In this document: piece by piece, positions 9,117-18,283 of the stretch
Layout of the letters: each line of letters opens with the position of its first letter
How positions within the stretch are numbered: position 1 is the first letter of the stretch
Source of the DNA: Anaerococcus sp. Marseille-P3625
Lineage (GTDB): Bacteria; Bacillota; Clostridia; Tissierellales; Peptoniphilaceae
Assembly (NCBI RefSeq): GCF_900232825.1
Contig: NZ_OCTP01000010.1
Coordinates: 656,871-720,870, forward strand
DNA: 64,000 bases
Reading direction: 5' to 3'
Translations under genes and position numbers: made by a program
Notes under the pieces: model-generated
Told to the model about the DNA's origin: nothing
Database searches by the model: none
The model's input: only the letters and a program-made list of their open reading frames with translations

Positions 9117-10406
9117 TTATTTATTTTTTGGAATTATTTTATCTTTTCCACCCATGTACATTTGAAGTGGAGCTGGGATTTTTACGCTGCCATCTTCTTG
9201 TAGTAAGTTTTCAAGGAAGGCTATTAGCATTCTTGGTGGAGCTACTACTGTATTATTTAGGGTGTGAGCAAAATATGTTCCCTTTTCTCCTCTTAGTCTT
9301 ATGTTTAGTCTTCTTGCTTGGGCATCTCCAAGATTTGAGCAAGATCCAACTTCAAAGTATTTCTTTTGGCGTGGGCTCCATGCTTCTACATCGCAAGATT
9401 TTACTTTAAGATCTGCAAGATCTCCTGAGCAACATTCTAGAGTTCTTACAGGAATTTCTAGACTTCTAAAGAAATCTACTGTGTTATTCCATAATTCGTT
9501 ATATAAAGTTTTTGAATCTTCTGGCTTACAAATGATTACCATTTCTTGTTTTTCAAATTGGTGGATACGATATACTCCACGCTCTTCTATACCATGAGCT
9601 CCTACTTCTTTTCTAAAGCAAGGTGAATAGGAAGTCATTTTTAGAGGCATTTTTTCTTCTTCATTAATTGTATTTATAAATTTGCCTATCATGGAGTGTT
9701 CGCTTGTTCCTATGAGGTATAAGTCTTCGCCTTCTATCTTATACATCATATTTTCCATTTCTTCAAAGCTCATAACGCCTGTTACAACATCAGATCTTAT
9801 CATAAATGGTGGAATGTAATAAGTATAGCCACGATCTATCATAAAATCTCTTGCATAAGAAAGGATTGCTGAATGAAGTCTTGCTATATCACCTCTTAGA
9901 TAATAAAAACCTGAACCAGATGTTTCTCTTGATGCATCAAGGTCAATTCCGTCAAATGTTTCCATGATGTCAACGTGATAAGGAACTTCGTATTCTGGAA
10001 CAATTGGCTCTCCAAATCTTTCGTTTTCAACATTTTCGCTGTCATCTTTGCCTATTGGAACAGTTTCATCAATTATTTGTGGGATTTTTTGCATACGAGT
10101 TTTTACTTGATCTGCATAATTTTTGGTTTCTTCTTCGATTTTTAGAAGTCTATCGTTTATTTCTCCTACATGGGCTTTAGTTTTTTCTGCTTCATCTTTT
10201 TTGCCTTGACCCATCAAAGCGCCGATTTCTTTTGAAAGTTTGTTTCTTTCTGCTCTTAGATTGTCGCCTTCGGTTTTGACAGCTCTTTGTTTTTCGTCTA
10301 GTTCTAAAACTTCATCTACTAAAACTAGTTTTTGATCTTGAAATTTCTTTTTAATATTTTCTTTTACAAGATCTGGATTTTCTCTTAAAAATTTAATGTC
10401 AATCAT
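9117..10406 (-). CDS. serS: Seryl-tRNA synthetase
   Basis: 429 residues, the normal length. Charges tRNA-Ser (and tRNA-Sec where present) with serine in the cytoplasm. Residues 1-105 are the coiled-coil tRNA-binding arm. The class II catalytic core follows, with TSEHSMIG, motif 2 (FRKEVGAHG then YRIHQFEKQE) and motif 3 (NTVVAPPRMLIAFLEN). An AAAAGGAG site lies before the ATG. It is controlled by the T-box leader directly upstream. Confidence 0.98.
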   Translation of the reverse strand: MIDIKFLRENPDLVKENIKKKFQDQKLVLVDEVLELDEKQRAVKTEGDNLRAERNKLSKEIGALMGQGKKDEAEKTKAHVGEINDRLLKIEEETKNYADQVKTRMQKIPQIIDETVPIGKDDSENVENERFGEPIVPEYEVPYHVDIMETFDGIDLDASRETSGSGFYYLRGDIARLHSAILSYARDFMIDRGYTYYIPPFMIRSDVVTGVMSFEEMENMMYKIEGEDLYLIGTSEHSMIGKFINTINEEEKMPLKMTSYSPCFRKEVGAHGIEERGVYRIHQFEKQEMVIICKPEDSKTLYNELWNNTVDFFRSLEIPVRTLECCSGDLADLKVKSCDVEAWSPRQKKYFEVGSCSNLGDAQARRLNIRLRGEKGTYFAHTLNNTVVAPPRMLIAFLENLLQEDGSVKIPAPLQMYMGGKDKIIPKNK

Positions 10407-10426
10407 TATTACTCCTTTTTGGCATA

Positions 10427-10600
10427 TAAAAAGACCTCCTCCCTACATGGGACGAAGGTCTCGTGGTGCCACCCAATTTTTTTCTTAATTTTATAAGCTA
10501 AAGGTAGATTCTCCAAATTCCATCAAAGATTTTCACCAACCATCTTCTCTCTAAAAACTTCCTAAGGGTACTAAGTCTTATCATTGCTTTATTTAGTTAA
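10427..10600 (-). promoter_or_regulatory. T-box riboswitch, serine (UCU specifier)
   Basis: The minus-strand leader holds the T-box core GGGTGGCACCACG (10462-10474). It is followed by a terminator (GACCT...AGGTC around TCGTCCCATGTAGGGAGG, then TTTTT). Upstream is Stem I, with an AGTA element, AGAGAG and GGTTGGTGAAA. The specifier bulge reads GAA-TCT-A, so the specifier codon is UCU (plus-strand 10506-10508), agreeing with serS. Uncharged tRNA-Ser would stabilise the antiterminator and allow serS transcription. Confidence 0.93.
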
Positions 10601-10604
10601 CTAT

Positions 10605-10633
10605 AGTATACGAGTTTTCTAAAATTTAATCAA
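10605..10633 (-). promoter_or_regulatory. Promoter of the T-box/serS transcript
   Basis: On the minus strand TTGATT (10628-10633) and TATACT (10605-10610) are 17 bp apart. The -35 overlaps the last codons of the DUF4349 gene, so serS has its own promoter. Confidence 0.65.
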
Positions 10634-11576
10634 GATTATTTGGCAAATCTTTGCTTGTTTTGTCTATTTTTTTAGCCTTATTTTTCTTTTTTATAAACTT
10701 TACAATTATAATAATTATTATAATGATTAGAACTAAGATTGGCCAATAGGATACAATTATAACCAGTAGATCCATAATAGAATTTAGAAAAATTCCAATG
10801 GAATTTCCAAAAGCTTCTGCTATTCTCTCGCCAAAGCGAGGATTGTTTTTGGAAATATCATTATAATCGTAAACTTCTCTTAGAAAAATTGTGAAAGTAT
10901 TGTAATCTACTCTTTGGTCTAATTCTCTAAGATTTGACTTAATTTGATCTATTTCACTTTCTACTTCAAGGATCCTTTGACTAATGGCCATAGTTTCTTC
11001 AATATTTTCGGATTTTTCCATTAGCTGGTTGAGTTTTTCTAGTTCTTTTTTCTTGGTTTCAAGTCTTAAATTTATATCTTTATAGTCTTTGGTCAAATCA
11101 TTGCTAGATTGACTTATATTATTAATTTTTCCAATTTTTGTAAGATCTTTGGCAAAACCAGCTGATGTATCTCTAGGAATTTTTATTACAACCTGATAAC
11201 TTCTAAGATCAATTTTATCATCATTTCTTCTATCCATATAAAAATCAGAAGAATTGATATATCCCTTGTATTTGCTTGTTAGTTCAATTAGTTTTTTATA
11301 ATCATCGTCATAAGTTGTTGTTTCTATGGTGTATTCGTAAAAATATTCGATCTTTCTATCTTTTACTTGATTATTTTCTTCAATCTGACCACTGATATCA
11401 AAAGAATCGCCTATATTGTCAGTTGCTTCTTCAGTAGTATCTGAAATCTCTTGCTCAGAAGCTTCTTCACTTTTCATATTATCATATGAAGAATTTTGTA
11501 AAGATTTATTGCTTCCACAAGAAGTTAAAGCTAGAATCAAAAATAGATTTACTAGTAATTTTTTCTTAAATTTCAT
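10626..11576 (-). CDS. DUF4349 lipoprotein
   Basis: 316 residues. It starts with a lipoprotein signal (LTSC lipobox, Cys about 20) and an acidic Ser/Glu-rich linker. A DUF4349-type domain follows (about 75-250), with a long helical coiled-coil stretch (LEKLNQLMEKSENIEE...). One membrane helix lies near the C-terminus (about 265-295), with a basic cytoplasmic tail. It is therefore tethered at both ends: lipid at the N-terminus, helix at the C-terminus. The function of the family is not established. No neighbour gives a pathway clue. Confidence 0.8.
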   Translation of the reverse strand: MKFKKKLLVNLFLILALTSCGSNKSLQNSSYDNMKSEEASEQEISDTTEEATDNIGDSFDISGQIEENNQVKDRKIEYFYEYTIETTTYDDDYKKLIELTSKYKGYINSSDFYMDRRNDDKIDLRSYQVVIKIPRDTSAGFAKDLTKIGKINNISQSSNDLTKDYKDINLRLETKKKELEKLNQLMEKSENIEETMAISQRILEVESEIDQIKSNLRELDQRVDYNTFTIFLREVYDYNDISKNNPRFGERIAEAFGNSIGIFLNSIMDLLVIIVSYWPILVLIIIIIIIIVKFIKKKNKAKKIDKTSKDLPNNLD

Positions 11577-11587
11577 AATTAACTCCT

Positions 11588-12259
11588 CTAAGGATAAGTT
11601 TCATTAAGGACATGGTCAATTGCCTTTTGAGGTATGCCTATATCTTCTACGACGCATTTGTTTTTATAAATCGATCTGTCATAAACTCCTTTTTTCATAA
11701 GCTGCATAGAAACGATCAAATCGCTATCAACCACTTCTCCCCAAGCTTCTCCAGTTGTAGAATCCACTCCTGATGGAATGTCTATGGAAATTATGTATTT
11801 CATCGACCTATTTAGCATGGCTATAACATAGGCGTAAGTACCAGTAATCGTTCTATCAAGTCCAGTTCCAAAAATTCCTTCGATAATTGTAGAAACTTTG
11901 GAAATATTTTTTTCCATTACTTCCAAATCCAAAATAGTATCTATCAAATAAATTTTGTCAGTTAAATTTTTGACTGCTTGGTAATTTAAGATAAAATCTT
12001 CTTTAGCTTTTTCTATATTTCCTATTATATAGACTTCGACATAATAATCTCTGGCAAGAAGATTTCTTGCAAGAGCCAAGCCATCAGCACCGTTATTGCC
12101 AATTCCTACTACAAGGGCAAAGGTTTTTCTTACATTCAAATCAATATTTTTGATGACAGAAAGAGCTGCTCTTTCCACCAAACAAATGGAAGGAATTTTT
12201 AGCTCATTAATAGCATATTGATCTATTTTTTGCATTTGATCTTTATCTACAACAATCAT
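11588..12259 (-). CDS. nnrE: NAD(P)H-hydrate epimerase (YjeF N-terminal domain)
   Basis: About 223 residues. It interconverts R and S forms of damaged, hydrated NAD(P)H. The YjeF N-domain signature GNNGADGLALARNL and the IDIPSGVDSTTGE motif are present. Only the epimerase domain is encoded here; the ADP/ATP-dependent dehydratase domain often fused to it is absent, so that partner must be elsewhere. I place the start at 12259 because GATAGGTG lies 6 nt before it; the GTG at 12268 overlaps that site. Confidence 0.9.
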   Translation of the reverse strand: MIVVDKDQMQKIDQYAINELKIPSICLVERAALSVIKNIDLNVRKTFALVVGIGNNGADGLALARNLLARDYYVEVYIIGNIEKAKEDFILNYQAVKNLTDKIYLIDTILDLEVMEKNISKVSTIIEGIFGTGLDRTITGTYAYVIAMLNRSMKYIISIDIPSGVDSTTGEAWGEVVDSDLIVSMQLMKKGVYDRSIYKNKCVVEDIGIPQKAIDHVLNETYP

Positions 12260-12268
12260 TGCTAGCAC

Positions 12269-13231
12269 CTATCTTTCTTTTAATCTCAAATCTTCTCCAA
12301 ATACTTCGTATACTTTACTATTACCCACAATTCTTGAAAATATGCGTCCACCATAGACTTCTGAAAGCATGGACTCGTCATAATTTGTAGAAAAAATTAT
12401 TGGTTTTTCGCTAATCATCCTACTATTTACAATATCAAATAAATTTGCTGGATCATTTTTACTAGTTGCTTCACTACCCAAATCGTCAATTATTAACAAA
12501 TCACATTCTTTAATAAAATCGTATTTTTCTTGATGTTTAGATCTTTGCTCTTCAAAGGCCCAGTTATAATCGTTTAAAAATTTAAAAAGACTAGAAGATG
12601 TGATATAAAAAACAGAATAATTTTGGTCTAAAATTTCTTTGGCAAGGGCATTTAGTAAAAAAGTTTTGCCCCTGCCCACATCTCCAAAAATATAAAGATT
12701 TGATTTTTCTTTATCGAAATTATTGACAAATTTTAGAAGTTCATCTTTTATTAGCAAAATATTTTCTCTAGGACTTATAGGATAGTCTTTGTAGGGATTT
12801 GCTGAAAATAAATTTTCATCAAAAGAATCGAAATTTTCCCTAAGAATCAAGCTTTTTATGGAAGAATTGCTGTAATTTTCTTCTATAATAATTTGCTTTC
12901 TGCAAGAGCAGATCTCTGTTCCGACAAAGCCAGTATCCTTGCAAAGCTCGTGGTGGTAATGCATTTGTAAATAGTCTTTGGAAAAACCATTTTCTACCAA
13001 GAGTTTTTCTTTTAGGTCTAAAAGTTTTATTTGCTCATTTTCAAGATCTTCTGTATTTATATTATCTAAACCAAAACTTACAATCTTAAAACCCAAGTCT
13101 TTTATAGTTTTATCAAGTGCTTTCATATTTGGAATTTTTCCATAAACTTCATTTACTCTATTTTGCAAATTTATTATATTTTCTTCGCGTCTTTTGGCTA
13201 ATATTTCACTGGCTTTGCTATTTTTGTTCAT
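12269..13231 (-). CDS. dnaI: DnaI/DnaC-type helicase loader ATPase
   Basis: 320 residues. AAA+ protein that loads the replicative helicase. The N-terminal half has a Cys/His cluster (CKDTGFVGTEICSC) like the zinc-binding region of DnaI. The C-terminal half has Walker A GDVGRGKT and Walker B LLIIDDLGSE, followed by the sensor-1 pattern PIIFSTNYD. Its start overlaps the end of the dnaD-like gene by 14 nt, so the two are coupled. Together with dnaD and dnaB they form a helicase-loading set. Confidence 0.9.
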   Translation of the reverse strand: MNKNSKASEILAKRREENIINLQNRVNEVYGKIPNMKALDKTIKDLGFKIVSFGLDNINTEDLENEQIKLLDLKEKLLVENGFSKDYLQMHYHHELCKDTGFVGTEICSCRKQIIIEENYSNSSIKSLILRENFDSFDENLFSANPYKDYPISPRENILLIKDELLKFVNNFDKEKSNLYIFGDVGRGKTFLLNALAKEILDQNYSVFYITSSSLFKFLNDYNWAFEEQRSKHQEKYDFIKECDLLIIDDLGSEATSKNDPANLFDIVNSRMISEKPIIFSTNYDESMLSEVYGGRIFSRIVGNSKVYEVFGEDLRLKER

Positions 13232-13964
13232 AGCTATCTTCCTTTTCTAGCATTTTTTTGAATCTCTTCGCTCTTGCTTTTTCTGCGTATGATTTATAAT
13301 CATCGTTGGATAAGTTTGTGTTTTTTGATCTTTTATATTGGCGTGGAGAATTTTTTCTTAGAAGTTTTTGTCTTTCTTCTTGGACTTTTAGGTCATTTAG
13401 CTTAAAAATATTTTGATCTCTCCAAGTTTTTAGGTAACCCATAACATATTTTACATCGACATTGCCTGAAGTTTTGGCTTGTCTAAAGGCTTCTGTTATA
13501 AGCTCCGGATCTTGCTTATATTCTTCTAAAGTTTCCTGAATTCTTGTAATATCTGCGGGTGTGAGGGCTCTATTTATTATATTTATAATATTTTCAAACA
13601 TAACTTGTTTTCTGCTTGATAAGTCAAAACTATTTTCATTTATAGGATTTTCGTCATCACCAAAATACATCTGTCTAAACGAAACTATTTCTATGTAAGA
13701 TTGATTGTCCATTGATTTTTTTTCTCTAAAAACTCCCATACTTATCCAATAATCTATGCATCTTTTAATATCTTCATCAGAAAAATCTAGCTGTCTTTGA
13801 ATTTTGTTAAGGTCGGCATTTCCCTGGTTATAAATATCTTTATAAACTAACAAGTAGAATTTAAGGGCGTCGCCACTAGCCTTATCTACATACATATTCA
13901 AAAACATATTTTCAAACGGGGTCATTCCCAAGTCAACTTTTAAGCTTTCTATCTTAAATTCCAT
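13218..13964 (-). CDS. dnaD: DnaD-domain primosome protein
   Basis: About 248 residues. An N-terminal winged-helix-like region precedes a DnaD/DnaB-like C-terminal domain (ITRIQETLEEYKQDPELITEAF... and VKYVMGYLKTW, the typical YxxxIhxxW-like signature). The tail is very basic. The ATG at 13964 is chosen since AAAGGATG lies about 9 nt upstream; an ATG at 13973 abuts that site. It overlaps the acetyltransferase gene upstream by 11 nt. DnaD-family proteins recruit helicase and loader to origins or to PriA forks. Confidence 0.88.
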   Translation of the reverse strand: MEFKIESLKVDLGMTPFENMFLNMYVDKASGDALKFYLLVYKDIYNQGNADLNKIQRQLDFSDEDIKRCIDYWISMGVFREKKSMDNQSYIEIVSFRQMYFGDDENPINENSFDLSSRKQVMFENIINIINRALTPADITRIQETLEEYKQDPELITEAFRQAKTSGNVDVKYVMGYLKTWRDQNIFKLNDLKVQEERQKLLRKNSPRQYKRSKNTNLSNDDYKSYAEKARAKRFKKMLEKEDSYEQK

Positions 13965-14526
13965 AATAATCATCCTTTGTAAGTTTCATTTTTAATATTT
14001 TTGAATATATAAGTCCTCTTTTTTCTTCAAAATATCTCTGATCAAATTCTATATCTTGATTTTCAAACACTTCGCTTGTTAATCCAGTTTCTTTAAATCC
14101 TAAACTTTTGTAAAGTTTTAAGGCCCTATCGTTAAATAAGTTTACTTCCAAAAGCAATTCTCTAAATTTTAGGGTATTGAAATAATAATCTAGTAAAATT
14201 TCCATAGCTGCGTAGCCATAGCCCATAGATGTGAAATTAGGATCAAAAACTATACCAAGTTTTGCTCTTTTTGTTAGTGGATTATAATTTTTTAATCCCA
14301 AAAATCCAATAAATCTATTATCGGATGTTCTTTTTACGGCAAAATATTTTTTCCTGGGCGTAGTTACTGAGCTATACCAAAAACTTATCTCAAAGCTGCT
14401 TAAATTTCCATAATTATAGCCAGATAAGCGTGGATCTGAGAAATTTCCCCATTGACTTAATTCGCTTGCTACTTGTCTATTTATTTTTTCAAGATATACA
14501 TTAGTTTGTTGATTTTTCTTTTCCAT
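13954..14526 (-). CDS. GNAT-family N-acetyltransferase
   Basis: 190 residues. The GNAT acetyl-CoA fold is visible in IGFLGLKNYNPLTKRAKLGIVF, GYGYAAMEILLDYYF and LLLEVNLFNDRALKLYKSLGF, as in RimJ/RimL-type enzymes. The first 40 residues resemble those of acetyltransferases that act on protein N-termini, but the substrate cannot be told. It sits between dnaB and dnaD with overlaps on both sides, so it belongs to the replication operon. Confidence 0.85.
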   Translation of the reverse strand: MEKKNQQTNVYLEKINRQVASELSQWGNFSDPRLSGYNYGNLSSFEISFWYSSVTTPRKKYFAVKRTSDNRFIGFLGLKNYNPLTKRAKLGIVFDPNFTSMGYGYAAMEILLDYYFNTLKFRELLLEVNLFNDRALKLYKSLGFKETGLTSEVFENQDIEFDQRYFEEKRGLIYSKILKMKLTKDDYYGI

Positions 14527-15850
14527 TTTCTTCTTTTAAGCTTAAATCTCTAAAAGTTGTGCAAGGTTTGTTGAAAAATAAATCCAAAGTTCCTGTAGAA
14601 CCATTTCTATGTTTTGCTACAATTATTTTGGCAATATTTGGATTTTCTTCTTCGTTGTAATAATCTTCCCTATAAAGAAGCATAACCACATCTGCATCCT
14701 GTTCAATAGCTCCAGATTCTCTTAAATCAGATAGTATCGGCCTATGATCGGCTCTTTTGTCTGCCTCACGAGATAATTGGGCAAGAGAAAGAATTGGACA
14801 GTTTAATTCTTTGGATAAACTTTTTAACCCACGCGAAATAGAGGCAATTTCATTTTGCCTATTTTCCTTGTTTCCTTCTGCCGTCATCAGCTGAAGATAA
14901 TCTATTACAACTAGATCTAAGCCTTTTTCTGCCTTTAATCTTTTTAGTTTACTTCGCATTTCTGATAAGGAAATTGCTGGAGTTTCGTCAACATACAAAT
15001 CTTTGCTTGCTATTTCTTTTACAGAATCAAATAAAAGTTGCCATTCATGATCTTTTATTCTTCCATTCATTACTTGATCAAGTTCTATCAAGCTTACCAT
15101 AGAAATAAGTCTATAGTTAAGTTGTAAGCTAGACATTTCAAGTGAGAAAAATCCTACAGATTTGCCAGCTTTTGCTGCGTTCCAAGCAATTGTAAGGCCA
15201 AGAGCTGTTTTTCCCATGGCTGGTCTTGCTGCCAAAAGTATTAGTTGAGATTGTTGCAAACCTGAAAGTTTCATATCCACTAAGGATAGGCCAGTTGGAA
15301 CTCCTGTTATATTTCCATCGTTTAAAGATAGCTCGTTTATCTTTTGTATGGTTTCATCTAGGGTATCTGATACTCTAACCAAGCCATCATTAAGTCTATC
15401 TTGTGATATATCAAAAATTTTACTTTCAGCTTTTTCTAAGATTGTGCCAATATCGTCACTTTGCCTGTAGCTATCCTCCATTATATCCGCACTTGCCTCT
15501 ATAAGATTTCTTAGCAGAGATTTTTCTTTGACCGTTTTTGCGTATGTATCGATATTTGGAGTATAAAATGAGGAGAGGGTAATCTCAGCGATAAACTCCT
15601 CCCCTCCAACTTCTTCTAATATATTTTCATTCCTTAACTGGGATATTAAGCTTACTTCGTCAACTTTTATGTCTTTTTCAAACATAGTTACGATTGATTT
15701 ATATATCCTTTGAGTTCTGGAATCGTAAAAGTCCACAGGTTTTATTATTTGATTTGCTCTATCGAAAGTTTCATTTTTTTTGATTATACTTCCGATAATA
15801 GCTTTCTCTGCTAAAAAGTCGTATGGAAGAGGCCTATTTGCCTCAGTCAT
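14501..15850 (-). CDS. dnaB: Replicative DNA helicase DnaB
   Basis: 449 residues, normal length. N-terminal primase-interaction domain (PLPYDFLAEKAIIGSII), linker helix, then a RecA-like motor domain. That domain has Walker A (ARPAMGKTA), Walker B (VVIDYLQLM) and the ESGAIEQDAD signature. It is the hexameric 5'-3' helicase at the fork. Its ATG overlaps the rplI stop in a TAATG arrangement. The equivalent B. subtilis gene is named dnaC. Confidence 0.97.
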   Translation of the reverse strand: MTEANRPLPYDFLAEKAIIGSIIKKNETFDRANQIIKPVDFYDSRTQRIYKSIVTMFEKDIKVDEVSLISQLRNENILEEVGGEEFIAEITLSSFYTPNIDTYAKTVKEKSLLRNLIEASADIMEDSYRQSDDIGTILEKAESKIFDISQDRLNDGLVRVSDTLDETIQKINELSLNDGNITGVPTGLSLVDMKLSGLQQSQLILLAARPAMGKTALGLTIAWNAAKAGKSVGFFSLEMSSLQLNYRLISMVSLIELDQVMNGRIKDHEWQLLFDSVKEIASKDLYVDETPAISLSEMRSKLKRLKAEKGLDLVVIDYLQLMTAEGNKENRQNEIASISRGLKSLSKELNCPILSLAQLSREADKRADHRPILSDLRESGAIEQDADVVMLLYREDYYNEEENPNIAKIIVAKHRNGSTGTLDLFFNKPCTTFRDLSLKEENGKEKSTN

Positions 15851-16299
15851 TATTCTGCCTCAGCTACCACTTCAACTTTTAGATTAGCATTTACTTCTGG
15901 ATACAATCTAACATTTAGTTCATATTCACCAACTGATTTGATTGATTCAACATTTTCAATTCTTTTTCTATCAATTTCTATGCCATTTTCAGCTAAAGCT
16001 TCTGCTAGAGATTTGTTAGTTACTGATCCAAAAAGTTTTCCATCTTCGCCAACATTTACTTTTTGAGTAATTGTTAGTGCTTCGATTTTTGCTTTTAATT
16101 CTTCAGCTTCTTTTCTATTTTGAGCTTCTTCTTCTTTTAACTTAGCTTGCATTTCTTCAAGCTCTGCCATGTTTTTCTTGTTAGCTTCTACTGCTAATCC
16201 TTGTGGGTTAAGGAAATTTCTAAAATATCCTGGTTTTACATCAACCAAATCTCCTTTTACGCCTACTCTTACAATATTATCTGTTAGTATTACTTTCAT
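15850..16299 (-). CDS. rplI: 50S ribosomal protein L9
   Basis: 149 residues. It has the L9 N-terminal signature (VKGDLVDVKPGYFRNFL), a long connecting helix rich in Glu, Ala and Lys, and a C-terminal domain (KLFGSVTNKSLAEAL). It overlaps gdpP by 23 nt and dnaB by 1 nt, the conserved gdpP-rplI-dnaB order of Firmicutes. Confidence 0.98.
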   Translation of the reverse strand: MKVILTDNIVRVGVKGDLVDVKPGYFRNFLNPQGLAVEANKKNMAELEEMQAKLKEEEAQNRKEAEELKAKIEALTITQKVNVGEDGKLFGSVTNKSLAEALAENGIEIDRKRIENVESIKSVGEYELNVRLYPEVNANLKVEVVAEAE

Positions 16300-18283
16300 C
16301 TTCTTCTTCCTCTCTTAAATATTCAATTATTGCTTTTTTGAGCAATTTTTCAGCATTTTCCATGCTCATATCTAATTGGGTGGCTGCAGCCGTTAGATGG
16401 CCTCCACCTCCGATACGCTCTAGTATTAATTGTACACTTATATCGCCTAAGCTTCTACCTGAAATGTGAATTTTATTATTTGCTCTTGTCAAAACAAAGC
16501 TTGCTTTTACACCTTTTATGCTTAATAAATCATCGGCAGCTTGGCTTGCTATAAGGGTTGAACCGTCTATATCTCTATTAAAATGAGCAATAGCAATCAT
16601 ATCATTAACTATACTCGAATCTGCAATTACTTCAGATTTATATCTAACAATTTCAAAGTCATCTTTAAACATTCGTTTTATATAAACTGTATCTGCTCCC
16701 CAACGCTTTAATATACTTGCAGCTTCAAAAGTTCTTACACCTGTTTGATATACAAAGTTTTTGGTATCAACTGTAATTCCAGCAAGAAGTGCTTCAGCAA
16801 CTGGCGTTCTTGCCTTGAAATTCTCATCCAAATAATTAAGTATTTCAGTTACTAATTCTGAAGCTGATGAAGCATAGGGTTCGATATATGAAATAGTAGA
16901 TTTTTTAATATAATCTTTACCTCTTCTGTGGTGGTCAATTATAAATATTTGATCAGTTTTATCTATAAGACTTGGTGCTTCAGTTGAGTTTTTCCTATGA
17001 TTATCGCAAACTACAATCAAAGATGATGGTTTGATTTTTGATAAAGCTTCTTCTTCTGTCAAAATATGATCTTTAAGTTCCCCCAAATTATTAATAGAGC
17101 TGTTGTAAATATTTTCAATTTGTCTTGGAATTTCATTTAAAACTAAATAAGCATCTTTTTCTAAAAATCTTACCCCTTCGTAAACTCCCAAAGCTGAGCC
17201 AAAAGAATCCATGTCCGGATTATTATGACCCATAACAAATACATCGCTGCTTGATTCTACAATCCTCTTTAAGGCTCCTGAAATAACTCTAGATTTTACT
17301 TTTGATGTTTTTTCTGTGGCCTTGCTTTTGCCGCCAAAATATTCGTAATTATCTTTATGTTTTACTACCGCTTGATCTCCACCACGGGATAAGGCTATTT
17401 CTATTGAAACCCTAGAATCATTGTAAATTTCATTTGGATTTTGGCCCAAAACCCCAACTCCTATAGATAAGGTAGGATTTATTAGATTTCCATAGCTAAT
17501 TTTCCTAACTTCATCAAGGATTGAAAATTTGCTTTCGTATATTTTCATGTAATCTTGATATTCCATGACGACCAAGTATCTATCATTTTCGTATTTTCTT
17601 ACTACACCTGTTCTTGATTTGAAATATTCGTTAATCGTTCTATCAATTGCCCCCAAAACTTGAGGTCTATTTAATGAATCGGTTGCATTTCTCAAATCTT
17701 CATAATTGTCTAAATAAATTGTAAAAAATACCAATCTCTTATCTTTAAAAAGTTGCTTGATTGACTCATCGTAAGTGTTATCAATGCCGTAGATAAAAGT
17801 TTCGATTTCATCTAGTTCATCATTTTTGACATTATTAAAATGAAACTGAATTTTTTTATCTCCAATCTCAGCCACTAAAGCTCGATCAGATTTTGTTTCG
17901 TTAAAATTTAATTTGGCAATTGCTGGTATTATTTTACTAATATCACTTCCTATTAGTTCATCGTCTGGAAATAAGTTTCTAAAGTAGGTGTTGTGCCACT
18001 TTATTTGTTTTTTTTCATTTAAAACGACAATCGGAAATGGCATTTCAAAAACCAAACTTTTTGTGATGCTATTAAAACTAATGTCTACTTCATCTACGTA
18101 TTTTTGCAAAAGATCTTGGTTGTAATCAACTATATTTCTCAGATGAAAATATAAGGCGAGACATAGTATTAGAGCAATTATTCCAAGAACTGGATTAAAA
18201 TATATAAGGATAAAAGAAATTACGATTGGTAGAGCCAAAATCCCGGGTATTTGTTCTTTTCCTCTTATCTTAAATTTTTCCAT
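16277..18283 (-). CDS. gdpP: Cyclic-di-AMP phosphodiesterase GdpP
   Basis: About 668 residues. Two N-terminal membrane helices (about 10-50), a PAS-like domain (about 75-150), a degenerate GGDEF domain (about 165-300), then DHH/DHHA1. The DHH domain shows MGHNNPDMDSFGSA, the VCDNHRKN motif and IIDHHRRG; the DHHA1 end has GGGGHLTAAATQ. It hydrolyses c-di-AMP to pApA, controlling potassium and cell-wall homeostasis. The ATG at 18283 is preferred because TTGGAGGAAT sits just before it; a TTG at 18295 lies inside that site. Confidence 0.96.
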   Translation of the reverse strand: MEKFKIRGKEQIPGILALPIVISFILIYFNPVLGIIALILCLALYFHLRNIVDYNQDLLQKYVDEVDISFNSITKSLVFEMPFPIVVLNEKKQIKWHNTYFRNLFPDDELIGSDISKIIPAIAKLNFNETKSDRALVAEIGDKKIQFHFNNVKNDELDEIETFIYGIDNTYDESIKQLFKDKRLVFFTIYLDNYEDLRNATDSLNRPQVLGAIDRTINEYFKSRTGVVRKYENDRYLVVMEYQDYMKIYESKFSILDEVRKISYGNLINPTLSIGVGVLGQNPNEIYNDSRVSIEIALSRGGDQAVVKHKDNYEYFGGKSKATEKTSKVKSRVISGALKRIVESSSDVFVMGHNNPDMDSFGSALGVYEGVRFLEKDAYLVLNEIPRQIENIYNSSINNLGELKDHILTEEEALSKIKPSSLIVVCDNHRKNSTEAPSLIDKTDQIFIIDHHRRGKDYIKKSTISYIEPYASSASELVTEILNYLDENFKARTPVAEALLAGITVDTKNFVYQTGVRTFEAASILKRWGADTVYIKRMFKDDFEIVRYKSEVIADSSIVNDMIAIAHFNRDIDGSTLIASQAADDLLSIKGVKASFVLTRANNKIHISGRSLGDISVQLILERIGGGGHLTAAATQLDMSMENAEKLLKKAIIEYLREEEEDESNTNR